This document shows positions 7,549 to 16,513 of a stretch of DNA of 43,527 bases, one piece after another. The position numbers and the translations under genes are program-made. The first letter of the stretch is position 1. Every line of letters starts with the position of its first letter. The notes beneath the pieces are model-generated. The model worked only from the letters and a program-made list of their open reading frames with translations. It did no database searches and was not told the DNA's origin. The stretch covers positions 1 through 43,527 of the forward strand of contig MSHC01000040.1 in assembly GCA_001940995.1 (NCBI GenBank). Reading direction: 5' to 3'. The stretch is from Ruminococcus sp. Phil15 (GTDB lineage Bacteria > Bacillota > Clostridia > Oscillospirales > Ruminococcaceae).

Positions 7549-7948
7549 GTTAATTGACTTCGGTGCTCCGAAAGAGCGTTTGCCTTTACGAGCTCATGAT
7601 AACGACGCCGGTGCAGATGTATTTTCACCGTGGCAGCGTACAATTTATCCCGGCCAAGTCTTAAAGATTCCTTTGGGCTTTGGTGTGGAAATTCCTGACG
7701 GCTATGTAGGCTACATATTTCCGCGTAGTAGCTTAAGCGCAAGAGGTATTATATGTCAGTTGCCGCCGATTGATTCAGGGTATCGCGGAGAGATTCATGC
7801 CGTTGTCTCTAATGTAGGACTTGACGGCTACGACATAAAAATCGGTGACCGCATTGGGCAGCTTGTAATATTGCCCGTTGTCATTGCTGATTTTGTAACA
7901 GAAAAAGACGAAAGAGGCTGCGGAGCATTCGGAAGCAGCGGAAAGTGA
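7538..7948 (+). CDS. dut: dUTPase
   Basis: A 136-residue protein starting MKIKLIDFGA after GGAGGTG, overlapping thyX by 11 bp. All five trimeric dUTPase motifs are visible: DNDAGADV (21-28), PRSSLS (62-67), IDSGYRGEI (78-86), DRIGQLVI (104-111) and RGCGAFGSSG (126-135). It hydrolyses dUTP to dUMP, which keeps uracil out of DNA and supplies substrate to ThyX. Length is normal for the trimeric family. Confidence 0.92.
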   Translation: MKIKLIDFGAPKERLPLRAHDNDAGADVFSPWQRTIYPGQVLKIPLGFGVEIPDGYVGYIFPRSSLSARGIICQLPPIDSGYRGEIHAVVSNVGLDGYDIKIGDRIGQLVILPVVIADFVTEKDERGCGAFGSSGK

Positions 7949-7954
7949 GGACCT

Positions 7955-8377
7955 ATGAGAATTGATAAAGATAATTACTATTTGAATATAGCCGAGGTCG
8001 TCGCTTCCCGTTCCACTTGTCTCCGCAGACAATATGGTGCCGTTATTGTCAACAACGATGAAATTATCGCGACTGGCTATAACGGCGCTCCGCGCGGAGA
8101 GGCTAATTGCTGCGATACTGGTCACTGTTATCGAGCAGAACACCCTGAGCCTATTGACGAGCTTGCTGCAAAGCACGGGAATCAGTACGGCTCTTGCGTA
8201 GCTGTTCATGCTGAGCAAAATGCGATTATCAGCGCCGCAAGAAAAGACATGCGAGGAGCTACCTTATATCTCGCATGCCTTGACAAAGATATTAACCCGA
8301 CACCTTGTAATATGTGTGACCGCATGATTAAAAATGCCGGTATTACGAGGATAGTCACAAGGGCAGGTACTTTTTAA
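7955..8377 (+). CDS. dCMP deaminase
   Basis: A 140-residue zinc deaminase: HAE at residues 85-87 supplies the zinc histidine and catalytic glutamate, and PCNMC at 117-121 supplies the cysteines. The N-terminal TCLRRQYGAVIVNNDEIIATGYNGAPRG and the CCDTGHCYRAEHPE insert are typical of ComEB-type dCMP deaminases. It converts dCMP to dUMP for ThyX. Its stop overlaps the start of the primase-helicase gene by one base. Confidence 0.9.
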   Translation: MRIDKDNYYLNIAEVVASRSTCLRRQYGAVIVNNDEIIATGYNGAPRGEANCCDTGHCYRAEHPEPIDELAAKHGNQYGSCVAVHAEQNAIISAARKDMRGATLYLACLDKDINPTPCNMCDRMIKNAGITRIVTRAGTF

Positions 8378-10779
8378 TGCCTGTAAGAACGCTTGCAAAT
8401 GACGGCGTTGTAACGATTGCGGTAGGTAGCTCGCGACGTTGCACGCAATGGCAAAACAAAGAAATGCTTTGGTCTGAGCTTGCGAGCCGTCTTGCTATAC
8501 CGACTAAGACGCAAGAGTCCGTTGTTGAGTACAAGCGTATGCCTAAGGCAAAAAGAGACGATATAAAAGACGTCGGCGGTTTTGTTGGCGGTACTTTGAG
8601 AGGCGGTCGCCGTAAGGCTGACGCTATTATTCAAAGACGCTTGCTGACTCTTGATATTGACTCTGTGCCTGTCGGTGAGGACGTTTGGCCCGCTTTTGAG
8701 CTTGTGCTTGGCTGTGCTGCTGTTCTTTACAGTACGCATTCACACACTGCACGCGACCAGCGTCTCCGTTTGGTAATTCCGCTCTCTCGACCTGTTTCGC
8801 CTGATGAATACGCAGCAGTTGCGCGCCGTATTGCCGGCGACATCGGTATTGACATGTGCGACGACACAACCTTTGAGCCGCATAGACTTATGTACTGGCC
8901 CAGCACTTCTATTGACGCGCCTTTTAGGTATGAAATGATAGACGAGCCGTGGCTGGACGTTGACGAGCAGCTCAAGCGCTATACTGATTGGCGAGACCCG
9001 ACCGAGTGGCCTGTTTCAAGCCGTAAGACTGACCTCATGACCCGCCTTGTTAAAAAGCAGGGTGACCCGTATGAGAAGCCCGGCATTGTCGGCGCTTTCT
9101 GTCGTGTTTATCCTATTGAGGAAGCGATTGAGCAGTTTTTGCCGGCTACATATACCCGTTGTGAAAACGGTCGTTACACCTACGCCGGAGGCTCTACCTC
9201 AGGCGGTTTGGTGATTTATGAGAGTGGTAAGTTTGCCTACTCTCATCACGGCACCGACCCCATAAGCGGAAAGCTTTGCAACTCTTTTGACTTGGTACGC
9301 CTTCACATGTTCGGCGACCGCGATGACGATATTACTCCGGGTACGCCTGTTAATAGATTGCCTTCATATATCGCTATGTCAGAGTTTGCGATTGAGGATT
9401 CCTCTGTTGTTGAGGACCTTAATATGCACAAGCTGGCTGATATTGTTAGCGCACTTGATGAGGAAGGCGACGCCGATAGTGCAGAATGGGTCAAGACATT
9501 AGAGGTATCTCTTAAAGGCGCTATTCTGCCGACGATTGATAATGCACTCATCATATTAAGAAATGACCCGAATATTAAGGGGCAGTATTACTATGACGCT
9601 TTTCGTGAAAGACCTATCATTTGCGGCAATTTGCCGTGGCAGGATTTTGACAAGCGACAAAGCGACTGCTGGTCTGACGCAGACGACGCAGGTCTTAGAC
9701 GTCACCTTGAAAAGTTCTATAAGATTGAAAGCGCCGTTAAAATCCGTGACGCCGTTGAGCTCGCAATGCTTGAGCATACGCGCCACCCTGTCAGAGAATA
9801 CCTTAACAGCTTAGTCTGGGACGGCGTAAAAAGAGCTGACACACTCTTTATTGACTATCTCGGTGCGGAGGATTCCGTATACGTAAGAGAGGTTACTCGT
9901 AAAGCCTTAATCGGTGCCGCTGCTCGTATTCTCTCGCCCGGCTGTAAGCATGACCACGTTCTTGTTTTGGTAGGACCTCAGGGCTGTCGAAAGTCTACGA
10001 CTCTCGCAAAGCTCGGTAAAAACTGGTTTTCGGATTCACTCTATACCATGACCGGCAAAGACGCCTACGAACAATTACAAGGTTATTGGATTATAGAAAT
10101 GGGTGAAATGGCCGCCACTAAAAAAGCGGACCTCGAACAAATCAAGCAGTTTGTCTCTAAACAGACGGACAGCTACCGTGCAGCGTATGCTCGCCGCACA
10201 CAAGAGCACCCGAGGCAATGTGCATTTTTCGGTACTACTAATGACGACGAGTTTTTAAGAGACGCAACAGGTGGCCGTCGCTTCTGGCCGGTTACTGTTA
10301 CAAATGCGGGTAAAGCCCACGGCGACGCCTTGACTCCTGAAATCGTAGACCAGATATGGGCCGAGATTGTTGTCCGCTATAATGCCGGTGAGGTGTGGTA
10401 TCTTTCAGACGAGGTTGAGGCTATGGCTAAGGAGGTACAGGAAAAGCATACTGAGATGAACGGTAAGCAAGGCTTGATTGAAAACTTCCTTGACATGCTT
10501 TTGCCTGATGACTGGGACGACCGAGACCTCGACCAGCGTATGCTCTTTTTGAGCGGTGGCTTCGGCGGCGAAGCAGAGGCCGGAACAATGCAGCGTACAA
10601 AAGTATGTGCACTTGAAATATGGCAAGAACTGTTTCACGGCGACCCGAAAAGCTTCACCCCGTTGCAAGCCCGCGAGATTAACAACATGCTGCGACGCGT
10701 TCAAGGTTGGACTGCTTGCAGTAGTGCGCCTTGCGGTAAGCTATATGGCCGGCAAAGATGTTTTGTAAGACAGGTATAA
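8377..10779 (+). CDS. Primase-helicase, VapE family
   Basis: An 800-residue protein. The N-terminal part is an archaeo-eukaryotic primase-like fold: LLTLDIDS with D93 and D95, a YSTHSHT segment, and TFEPHRLMYWPST. The C-terminal VapE/superfamily 3-type helicase domain has the Walker A GPQGCRKS (533-540), a YWIIEMGEM Walker B-like segment, and FFGTTNDDEFLRDATGGRRFWPV. Such fused proteins initiate replication in phages and phage satellites and often act at iterons beside their own gene. Here an iteron-like cluster begins 11 bp after the stop codon. The role is initiation and priming of phage DNA replication. Confidence 0.9.
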   Translation: MPVRTLANDGVVTIAVGSSRRCTQWQNKEMLWSELASRLAIPTKTQESVVEYKRMPKAKRDDIKDVGGFVGGTLRGGRRKADAIIQRRLLTLDIDSVPVGEDVWPAFELVLGCAAVLYSTHSHTARDQRLRLVIPLSRPVSPDEYAAVARRIAGDIGIDMCDDTTFEPHRLMYWPSTSIDAPFRYEMIDEPWLDVDEQLKRYTDWRDPTEWPVSSRKTDLMTRLVKKQGDPYEKPGIVGAFCRVYPIEEAIEQFLPATYTRCENGRYTYAGGSTSGGLVIYESGKFAYSHHGTDPISGKLCNSFDLVRLHMFGDRDDDITPGTPVNRLPSYIAMSEFAIEDSSVVEDLNMHKLADIVSALDEEGDADSAEWVKTLEVSLKGAILPTIDNALIILRNDPNIKGQYYYDAFRERPIICGNLPWQDFDKRQSDCWSDADDAGLRRHLEKFYKIESAVKIRDAVELAMLEHTRHPVREYLNSLVWDGVKRADTLFIDYLGAEDSVYVREVTRKALIGAAARILSPGCKHDHVLVLVGPQGCRKSTTLAKLGKNWFSDSLYTMTGKDAYEQLQGYWIIEMGEMAATKKADLEQIKQFVSKQTDSYRAAYARRTQEHPRQCAFFGTTNDDEFLRDATGGRRFWPVTVTNAGKAHGDALTPEIVDQIWAEIVVRYNAGEVWYLSDEVEAMAKEVQEKHTEMNGKQGLIENFLDMLLPDDWDDRDLDQRMLFLSGGFGGEAEAGTMQRTKVCALEIWQELFHGDPKSFTPLQAREINNMLRRVQGWTACSSAPCGKLYGRQRCFVRQV

Positions 10780-11078
10780 GCGCCATTGCTTTCAGCAGAG
10801 TTTTCAGCAGTTTTTTCAGCTGCTGAAAACTTGAGCGCTTTTGCTTTCAGCAGTTTCAGCGGTTTTCAGCAGTTAGCCGCTGACTGAAAAAGGCTTTGTT
10901 TACAAGGCTTTAGGAGGCTTTTCAGCAGTTTCAGCAGGTTTTACCTTAATTAGATATAAAAATACGTTTAGAGAATTTTACTATACACTATTGCTTAAAT
11001 GATTTTCTCAAAACGCACTTATAAAAATATATAGGAAAAAACTGCTGATTCTGCTGCAACTGCTGAAGGAGGTTTTTT
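10780..11078. repeat. Iteron-rich, AT-rich origin-like region (copy A)
   Basis: A 299-bp stretch without a convincing gene. Exact TTCAGCAG octamers start at 10791, 10803, 10846, 10865, 10921 and 10930, with variants such as TTCAGCGG at 10855. Inverted CTGCTGAA occurs at 10820 and 11060, with a CTGCTGAT at 11042. Direct copies flank the left and inverted copies the right of a very AT-rich core (about 10938-11040). This, directly downstream of a VapE-type primase-helicase, is the architecture of a replication origin. The final CTGCTGAA runs into the GGAGG site of the next gene. Confidence 0.7.
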
Positions 11079-11378
11079 ATGTTAGAAAGTAGCTTGGAGC
11101 AATCGCTCCGAAAGTATGTCGCCCGGTGCGGCGGCAAGGCCTATAAGTGGGTAAGCCCCGGCAATCCGGGTGTGCCGGACCGCATTTGTCTCTTTCCCGG
11201 TGCAAGAATAATTTTTGTAGAATTAAAGCGGCCGGGACTTAAAGACGGCAGGAGTCCGCAGCAGAAAAAAGTTGGTATGTTTTTAAGAAAGCTGGGCTTT
11301 ACGGTTTGGCTGATAAATGACCGAGATGAGTTTATAAGAAAATTGGCAGACTTGGGGGTGAGTCCTATTGATATATGA
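11079..11378 (+). CDS. VRR-NUC domain nuclease
   Basis: A 99-residue stand-alone VRR-NUC protein: SLEQSLRKYVARCGGKAYKW, NPGVPDRICLFPGARIIFVELKRPG (the PD...(E)xK catalytic core with D and ELK), and a C-terminal GFTVWLINDRDEF. Standalone VRR-NUC proteins are common in phages next to SNF2 helicases and are thought to cut branched DNA. It overlaps the helicase start by 11 bp. AAGGAGG sits 9 bp before the ATG. Confidence 0.88.
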   Translation: MLESSLEQSLRKYVARCGGKAYKWVSPGNPGVPDRICLFPGARIIFVELKRPGLKDGRSPQQKKVGMFLRKLGFTVWLINDRDEFIRKLADLGVSPIDI

Positions 11379-12729
11379 GCCGTATAATTATCAGGTTTTT
11401 ACGAAGCAGTTTATGCTTGATAACGCGGAAGCAGGCATTCTCTTAGATATGGGAATGGGTAAAACATCTACTACCTTAACCGCTGTTAACGAGCTTATGT
11501 ATGATTATTTTGCGGTACGCAAGACTTTGGTTATTGCCCCGCTGGAGCCGGCGAAAAACACATGGCCGGCAGAAATAAAGAAGTGGGACCACTTACAGCA
11601 TTTAACCTATAGTATGATTCTCGGCAGTCAGGACAAACGTCTTGCAGCACTTGACACCGAGGCAGATATTTATATCATCAATCGGGAAAATGTCCCGTGG
11701 CTTGTTGAGCATTATAAAAAGAAATGGCCGTTTGATATGGTCGTTATAGATGAGCTTTCCAGCTTTAAGTCAAATAAGGCTCAAAGATTCAGAGAGCTTA
11801 AAAAGGTCAGACCTTACATAAAAAGAATAGTAGGCTTGACAGGTACGCCGTCGCCTAACGGACTTTTGGACTTATGGGCCCAGATGTATTTACTTGACGG
11901 CGGCAAAGCACTCGGCAAGACTTTGACGAGTTATCGAGATACCTTTTTTGTACCGGACAAGCGTAATGCGCAGGTCATATATTCTTGGAAGTTAAAACCG
12001 GGTGCAGAGGCTGAGATATACGATAGGCTTAAAGGCTTATGTATTAGTTTGGATTCTGCTGACTGGCTTGACCTTCCTGAGCGTAAGTATATTAGACATG
12101 AGTTTGATTTATCGCCGAAAGCGAAAAAACTTTATAAGACTTTAGAACGCGACACTTTATTGCCTTTTGCCGACGGAGATATTGACGGTACGACCGCAGC
12201 TGTTTTAAGAGCAAAGCTTTTACAGTTGGCCGGCGGTGCTGTCTATGATGAAAACGGAAAAGTTAAGATTTTTCACGAGGACAAGTTTGCTATATTCGAT
12301 AATCTCATTGAGGAAGCAAACGGTCAGCCGGTTTTAGTTTTTTACAGCTATAAGCATGAGTATGACAGAATTATGCAGCGATACCCTGAGGCTGTATCAG
12401 TCAAAGAGGAAAACGCGGTTGAGCGCTGGAATCGAGGGGAAATTCCGATTTTATTAGCGCACCCCGCAAGTGCAGGCCACGGCCTTAACCTTCAAGACGG
12501 AGGGCATATCATAATATGGTTTGGTCCCACTGATAATTTGGAGTATTACCTACAAGCAAATAAGCGACTGCACAGGCCCGGTCAAAAGCATATTGTTTTG
12601 ATTCATCATATTCTTGCAAATGATACGTGGGACCCGGTTGTCATGGATTCCACTTTACTGCCGAAAGATGAGCAGCAAAACGCATTACTAAACGCCTTGA
12701 AGGCAAGAATTAAGGAGGTGGCTTCATGA
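11368..12729 (+). CDS. SNF2/DEAD-like helicase
   Basis: A 453-residue superfamily 2 ATPase from a TTG start with GGGGGTGAG upstream. Motifs: LDMGMGKTSTT (Walker A, about 28-36), VVIDELSSFKS (Walker B DELS, D128-E129), GLTGTPSPNGLLDLWAQ (motif III), and a C-terminal helicase half with HPASAGHGLNLQDGGHIIIWFGP and ANKRLHRPGQKH (motifs V-VI). The pair with VRR-NUC suggests joint action in phage replication or recombination. Confidence 0.9.
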   Translation: MIYEPYNYQVFTKQFMLDNAEAGILLDMGMGKTSTTLTAVNELMYDYFAVRKTLVIAPLEPAKNTWPAEIKKWDHLQHLTYSMILGSQDKRLAALDTEADIYIINRENVPWLVEHYKKKWPFDMVVIDELSSFKSNKAQRFRELKKVRPYIKRIVGLTGTPSPNGLLDLWAQMYLLDGGKALGKTLTSYRDTFFVPDKRNAQVIYSWKLKPGAEAEIYDRLKGLCISLDSADWLDLPERKYIRHEFDLSPKAKKLYKTLERDTLLPFADGDIDGTTAAVLRAKLLQLAGGAVYDENGKVKIFHEDKFAIFDNLIEEANGQPVLVFYSYKHEYDRIMQRYPEAVSVKEENAVERWNRGEIPILLAHPASAGHGLNLQDGGHIIIWFGPTDNLEYYLQANKRLHRPGQKHIVLIHHILANDTWDPVVMDSTLLPKDEQQNALLNALKARIKEVAS

Positions 12730-13181
12730 TACCCGTTGAACACTTGGAGTGGATAGCTAAAGACCCTAAAGGCTATCTTAACCGTAATTATAAAATAGAG
12801 ATGAGGATTAAAGCAAAGTATGATAGGATTGAACATTTACATAATATTTGTAACACTACCACGCAAACGCTTAAACCGGTTGTCGTGTATACGGGTCCGT
12901 CAAAGAAGCTTGAAAATTGTATCTGCGAAGCCATTGACCTCGAGTCAGAAATTCGGCGAGATATTGTCGAGTTGGAACAGATACAGCGTGAAACAGCCGA
13001 GGCAATTAACACTTTACTTGATGATACCATACTTAAAACCCTTTTGGAGATGAGGTGGCTATCTGGTAAGCGTATGGAAGAAATTGCTATTGATATGAAT
13101 TACGCGTTTAGGTGGGTCCAGCGTCTACATGCTAAGGCATTACGGCAAATGCAACGTAATGCAGCAGCCCGGCAGGAATAA
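12726..13181 (+). CDS. DUF1492/ArpU-like sigma-region-4 protein, late regulator
   Basis: A 151-residue helical protein. The N-terminal half is coiled-coil-like; the C-terminus (LLEMRWLSGKRMEEIAIDMNYAFRWVQRLHAKALRQM) is a sigma-70 region 4-type helix-turn-helix, as in the ArpU/DUF1492 regulators at the end of early operons in Gram-positive phages. It overlaps the helicase by 4 bp. Directly downstream lies a promoter region before the terminase genes, so activation of late transcription is the likely role. Confidence 0.75.
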   Translation: MIPVEHLEWIAKDPKGYLNRNYKIEMRIKAKYDRIEHLHNICNTTTQTLKPVVVYTGPSKKLENCICEAIDLESEIRRDIVELEQIQRETAEAINTLLDDTILKTLLEMRWLSGKRMEEIAIDMNYAFRWVQRLHAKALRQMQRNAAARQE

Positions 13182-13205
13182 GCCGCGTACTTTACGTAAA
13201 ACTTG

Positions 13206-13223
13206 TGGTATAATAGGTATAAT
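13206..13223 (+). promoter_or_regulatory. Late promoter region, two adjacent TATAAT boxes
   Basis: An extended -10 (TGG then TATAAT at 13209-13214) is followed four bases later by a second TATAAT (13218-13223). Neither has a good -35 at standard spacing, which fits a promoter needing an activator. The sigma-like regulator gene ends just upstream. Confidence 0.6.
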
Positions 13224-13292
13224 GGATTCCCGGGGTAAATAAAGGAATCTGTTATATGTAATGCGGATTTTCAGTCAACGACTGTCTTTCCG

Positions 13293-13335
13293 GCGAAGCT
13301 CTGTGCGGCCTCCGGCACAGGGCTTCGCTTATTTT
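13293..13335 (+). terminator. Terminator or attenuator in the late leader
   Basis: GCGAAGC-T-CTGTGC (13293-13306) pairs with GCACAG-G-GCTTCGC (13315-13328) around an 8-base loop, a 14-bp stem with one G-U pair, followed by TTATTTT. It lies between the putative late promoter and terS, so it either ends early transcription or attenuates late transcription. Confidence 0.75.
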
Positions 13336-13374
13336 ATATCAGGAGGTTAGCATGTAGACAAGCGAGGTGGTAAT

Positions 13375-13860
13375 GTGGCGAAGCTAACCGACAAGCAACG
13401 TAAAAAGATAATTGCGGAATCGGTTGAAGGCTCAAGCACAAGAGCTTTAGCTGCTAAATACCATGTATCTCAAACAACGATTCGCCGAGTCCTACAAAGC
13501 GATTCAGAGCTGGCTCAAAAAGTCTCGCAAAAAAAGGAGGAGAACACGCAAAGCGTTCTCGCTCACATGGAGTCTAAGAAAAATGATGTCTGTGCTCTAA
13601 TCGATAAAATGCTCGTAGCCATGAATGACGACGCAAAAATCAAGGCTACACCTCTTAGCCAGATAGCAACTGCAATGGGTATTGTGATTGATAAGTATAC
13701 CGCTCATGAATCCGCTACTCCACAGAATGAAAAGGCCACAAACTTCTTTGAGGCTTTGCATAATGCTGGGAAGGAGGTTGACCTGAGTGCAATTCCAGAA
13801 ATTCAGTCTGCGGCAGCAAGCGACGCTGATATGGTGGACGCAGCCGGCCCTAAAGAATAA
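13375..13860 (+). CDS. terS: Terminase small subunit
   Basis: A 161-residue protein from a GTG start after GAGGTGG. Residues of about 1-45 form a helix-turn-helix (LTDKQRKKIIAESVEGSSTRALAAKYHVSQTTIRRVL), then a long helical segment for oligomerisation. It lies directly before the large terminase and overlaps it by 74 bp. The role is recognition of the packaging site on phage DNA. Confidence 0.8.
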   Translation: MAKLTDKQRKKIIAESVEGSSTRALAAKYHVSQTTIRRVLQSDSELAQKVSQKKEENTQSVLAHMESKKNDVCALIDKMLVAMNDDAKIKATPLSQIATAMGIVIDKYTAHESATPQNEKATNFFEALHNAGKEVDLSAIPEIQSAAASDADMVDAAGPKE

Positions 13861-15010
13861 AGACGGTATTATCTGTGACGGCTCAATCCGTTCCGGCAAG
13901 ACTGTCTCAATGGCGATTGGCTTTGTGCATTGGAGCATGTCAACCTTTTCAAACATGAATTTTGCTATTTGCGGCCGTACTATTGAATCTCTCCGGCGTA
14001 ACGTTATTACGCAAATGCCTACTTGGCTTGAGGGAATGTATGAGGTCATTGAGAAGCGAGCAGAAAACAAGCTTATTATCTCTATAGGTGATAAGACTAA
14101 TACTTACTACCTATTTGGCGGCCGTGATGAATCCAGCTACACGTTGATTCAAGGTATCACGCTCGCCGGTGTATTGTTTGATGAGGTTGCCCTTATGCCT
14201 CGCTCTTTTGTAGAGCAAGCAATGGCCCGTTGCTCTATTGCCGGGTCAAAGTTTTGGTTTAACTGCAATCCTGAATCCCCCGGGCATTGGTTTTATAAAG
14301 AATGGATATGTAAGCAAAAAGAAAAGAATGTTTTATATCTCCATTTTACAATGGACGACAATTTGAGCTTGTCCCCGGCAATTAAAGCGAGATACGAGGG
14401 ACTTTATTCGGGTGTATTCTACGAGCGCTATATAAGAGGACTTTGGGTAGTTGCCGAAGGTCTTATATACAGCATGTTTAATCCCGATTTTCATATTGTG
14501 CCGAGTGTAGCAAGGCCTTATGAAAGATATTATATATCCTGCGACTACGGCACTATAAATCCGACGTCTATGGGCCTTTGGGGTCTGGCAAACGGAAAAT
14601 GGTATCGTATTAAAGAATATTACTTTGACAGCAGGAAGGTGCAACGGCAGAGGACAGACGAGGAACATTATGCGGCTCTTGTAGAATTAGCCGGAGACCT
14701 ACCTGTCTTTAAGGTTATCGTTGACCCCTCTGCCGCAAGCTTTATCGAGTGTATACGCAGACACGGTAAATATTCAGTTGAGCCTGCCTCTAACCGCGTA
14801 ATTGACGGCATACGTGATGTCGCTACGCAGTTGAGAGCAGGCAATATCTTTGTTTGTGACTGTTGCGCCGACTGTATCAGAGAGTTTGGCTTATACCGTT
14901 GGGACGAAAAAGCTCCCGAGGATAAGCCCCTTAAAACAGACGACCACTCAATGGACGATTTAAGGTATTTTGTACGTGCCGCATTTGCGCCGGCACGATT
15001 TAGTTTTTAA
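13787..15010 (+). CDS. terL: Terminase large subunit
   Basis: A 407-residue packaging ATPase/nuclease from a GTG with AAGGAGG 9 bp upstream. Walker A is GSIRSGKT (32-39). Walker B is GVLFDEVALM (D132-E133). WFNCNPESPGHWFYKEWI is the coupling region typical of PBSX/SPP1-like terminases. The C-terminal nuclease shows YISCDYGTINPTSMGLW, KVIVDPSAASFIECIR and TDDHSMDDLRYFV. All three nuclease acidic positions appear present. Confidence 0.92.
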   Translation: MQFQKFSLRQQATLIWWTQPALKNKDGIICDGSIRSGKTVSMAIGFVHWSMSTFSNMNFAICGRTIESLRRNVITQMPTWLEGMYEVIEKRAENKLIISIGDKTNTYYLFGGRDESSYTLIQGITLAGVLFDEVALMPRSFVEQAMARCSIAGSKFWFNCNPESPGHWFYKEWICKQKEKNVLYLHFTMDDNLSLSPAIKARYEGLYSGVFYERYIRGLWVVAEGLIYSMFNPDFHIVPSVARPYERYYISCDYGTINPTSMGLWGLANGKWYRIKEYYFDSRKVQRQRTDEEHYAALVELAGDLPVFKVIVDPSAASFIECIRRHGKYSVEPASNRVIDGIRDVATQLRAGNIFVCDCCADCIREFGLYRWDEKAPEDKPLKTDDHSMDDLRYFVRAAFAPARFSF

Positions 15011-15025
15011 GTGAGGTGAGAAAAA

Positions 15026-16513
15026 ATGCCTTTGTTTAGAAAGAATATAGAACAGCAGCTTATAAACAGAAAGCTGAAAGCTGGTAAGCCTATAACAGAG
15101 CTGCAATTTTTCGCGCTTGAGCTTACTGAGTGGGAGACCTCAGACGTAAGGCGTGAAATGCTTGACGGCGTGAGGTATTATCAGGGCGACCATGATATAT
15201 TAAGGCGTAAGCGTTTGGCAATCGGTAAAGACGGTAAGCTTGTAGAAATAAAGCATTTGCCGAATAATCGCATTGTCGATAATCAGTACGCGAAGCATGT
15301 AGACCAAAAGAGAAATTATTTGCTCGGTAAGCCTCTTACCTTTGAAAGCGACAAAGCCCTTTATGTTGAAGCTGTGAAAAAGATTCTCGGCAAGAAGTTC
15401 ATGAGGACTTTGAAAAATGCAGGGCTTGACGCGCTTAATAATGGTATTGCTTGGCTCTATCCCTACTACAATGACGCCGGCGAGCTTGTGTTTAAGTATT
15501 TCCCCGGGTATGAGGTATTGCCTTTTTGGAAAGATACAGCCCATACTGAGCTTGACTGTGCTTGCCGGCTTTATACTGTTGAAATGTATGTAGGCTCTGA
15601 AAAGAAAAAGGTCAAAAAGGTAAATATTTTCAAGGCTAACGGCCTATATACTTACATTTTTGAGAATGGCGTACTAACGCCGGACCCTGACGGCCCTAAA
15701 GCTAATTACATTACGGTGACAAAGCCCGACGGTAAAGCAGATGAATACAACTGGGAGCGCTTGCCGCTTATTCCTATTAAGTATAATGCGCAAGAGATTC
15801 CCTTAATTCGTCGCTGCCGCTCTTTGCAAGACGCGATTAACTTGCTCCGTTCCGACTTTGTAAATAATATGGCCGAGGACGTTCATACAACGATTCTTGT
15901 GCTTAAGAATTATGAAGGGCAGGACCTCGGAGAGTTTAGACAAAACCTCGCAACCTACGGCGCTGTTAAAGTCCGTGCTGTAGAAGGTGTGCAAGGTGGA
16001 GTTGATTCCCTTGAGATTGAAGTTAATAGCGAAAATTATAAAATCGTGCTTGAAATGCTAAAAAGTGCCCTCATTGAAAATATGAGAAGCTTTGACGGTA
16101 AAGATGAGCGCCTTAAAGGCTCACCGAATCAGATGAACATTCAAAGTCTTTATATGGATATTGACCTTGACGCAAATGACACTGAAACAGAGCTGCAAGC
16201 CGCTTTTGAGGAAATCTTTTGGTTTATAACTCAGCACCTTGCTAATACGGGAGCCGGTGATTTTGAAGGTACTGAAATAAATGTTATTTTCAATCGTGAC
16301 ACGCTTGTTAACGAGTCTGAGGTTATTGAAAATTGTAGTAAGTCTGCCGGAGTTATTTCTCAGGAGACAATTATAGCTCAGCATCCGTGGGTCGTTGACC
16401 CCCAGAAAGAGCTTGAAAAATTAAAGGCCGAGCAAGAGGACGATATGTCAACTGACCCCTATCAAGCTACTTTTACAAACAGTAAAAAGGAGGCTCCAGA
16501 TGATGAGGAATAA
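15026..16513 (+). CDS. Portal protein, SPP1-gp6-like
   Basis: A 495-residue protein of the SPP1-type portal family: N-terminal MLDGVRYYQGDHDILRRKR, then NNRIVDNQYAKHVDQKRNYLLGKPLT, a central wing with NGIAWLYPYYNDAGE, VEINSENYKIVLEMLKSALIENMRSFDG-like stem sequence, and an acidic C-terminus. It forms the dodecameric DNA entry ring. It follows terL by 15 bp with GTGAGGTGAG as ribosome site. Confidence 0.9.
   Translation: MPLFRKNIEQQLINRKLKAGKPITELQFFALELTEWETSDVRREMLDGVRYYQGDHDILRRKRLAIGKDGKLVEIKHLPNNRIVDNQYAKHVDQKRNYLLGKPLTFESDKALYVEAVKKILGKKFMRTLKNAGLDALNNGIAWLYPYYNDAGELVFKYFPGYEVLPFWKDTAHTELDCACRLYTVEMYVGSEKKKVKKVNIFKANGLYTYIFENGVLTPDPDGPKANYITVTKPDGKADEYNWERLPLIPIKYNAQEIPLIRRCRSLQDAINLLRSDFVNNMAEDVHTTILVLKNYEGQDLGEFRQNLATYGAVKVRAVEGVQGGVDSLEIEVNSENYKIVLEMLKSALIENMRSFDGKDERLKGSPNQMNIQSLYMDIDLDANDTETELQAAFEEIFWFITQHLANTGAGDFEGTEINVIFNRDTLVNESEVIENCSKSAGVISQETIIAQHPWVVDPQKELEKLKAEQEDDMSTDPYQATFTNSKKEAPDDEE

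Noticed and set aside
13352-13357. Start of terS at the ATG with the AGGAGG site
   Set aside because: That ATG is followed directly by TAG; terS starts at the GTG at 13375.
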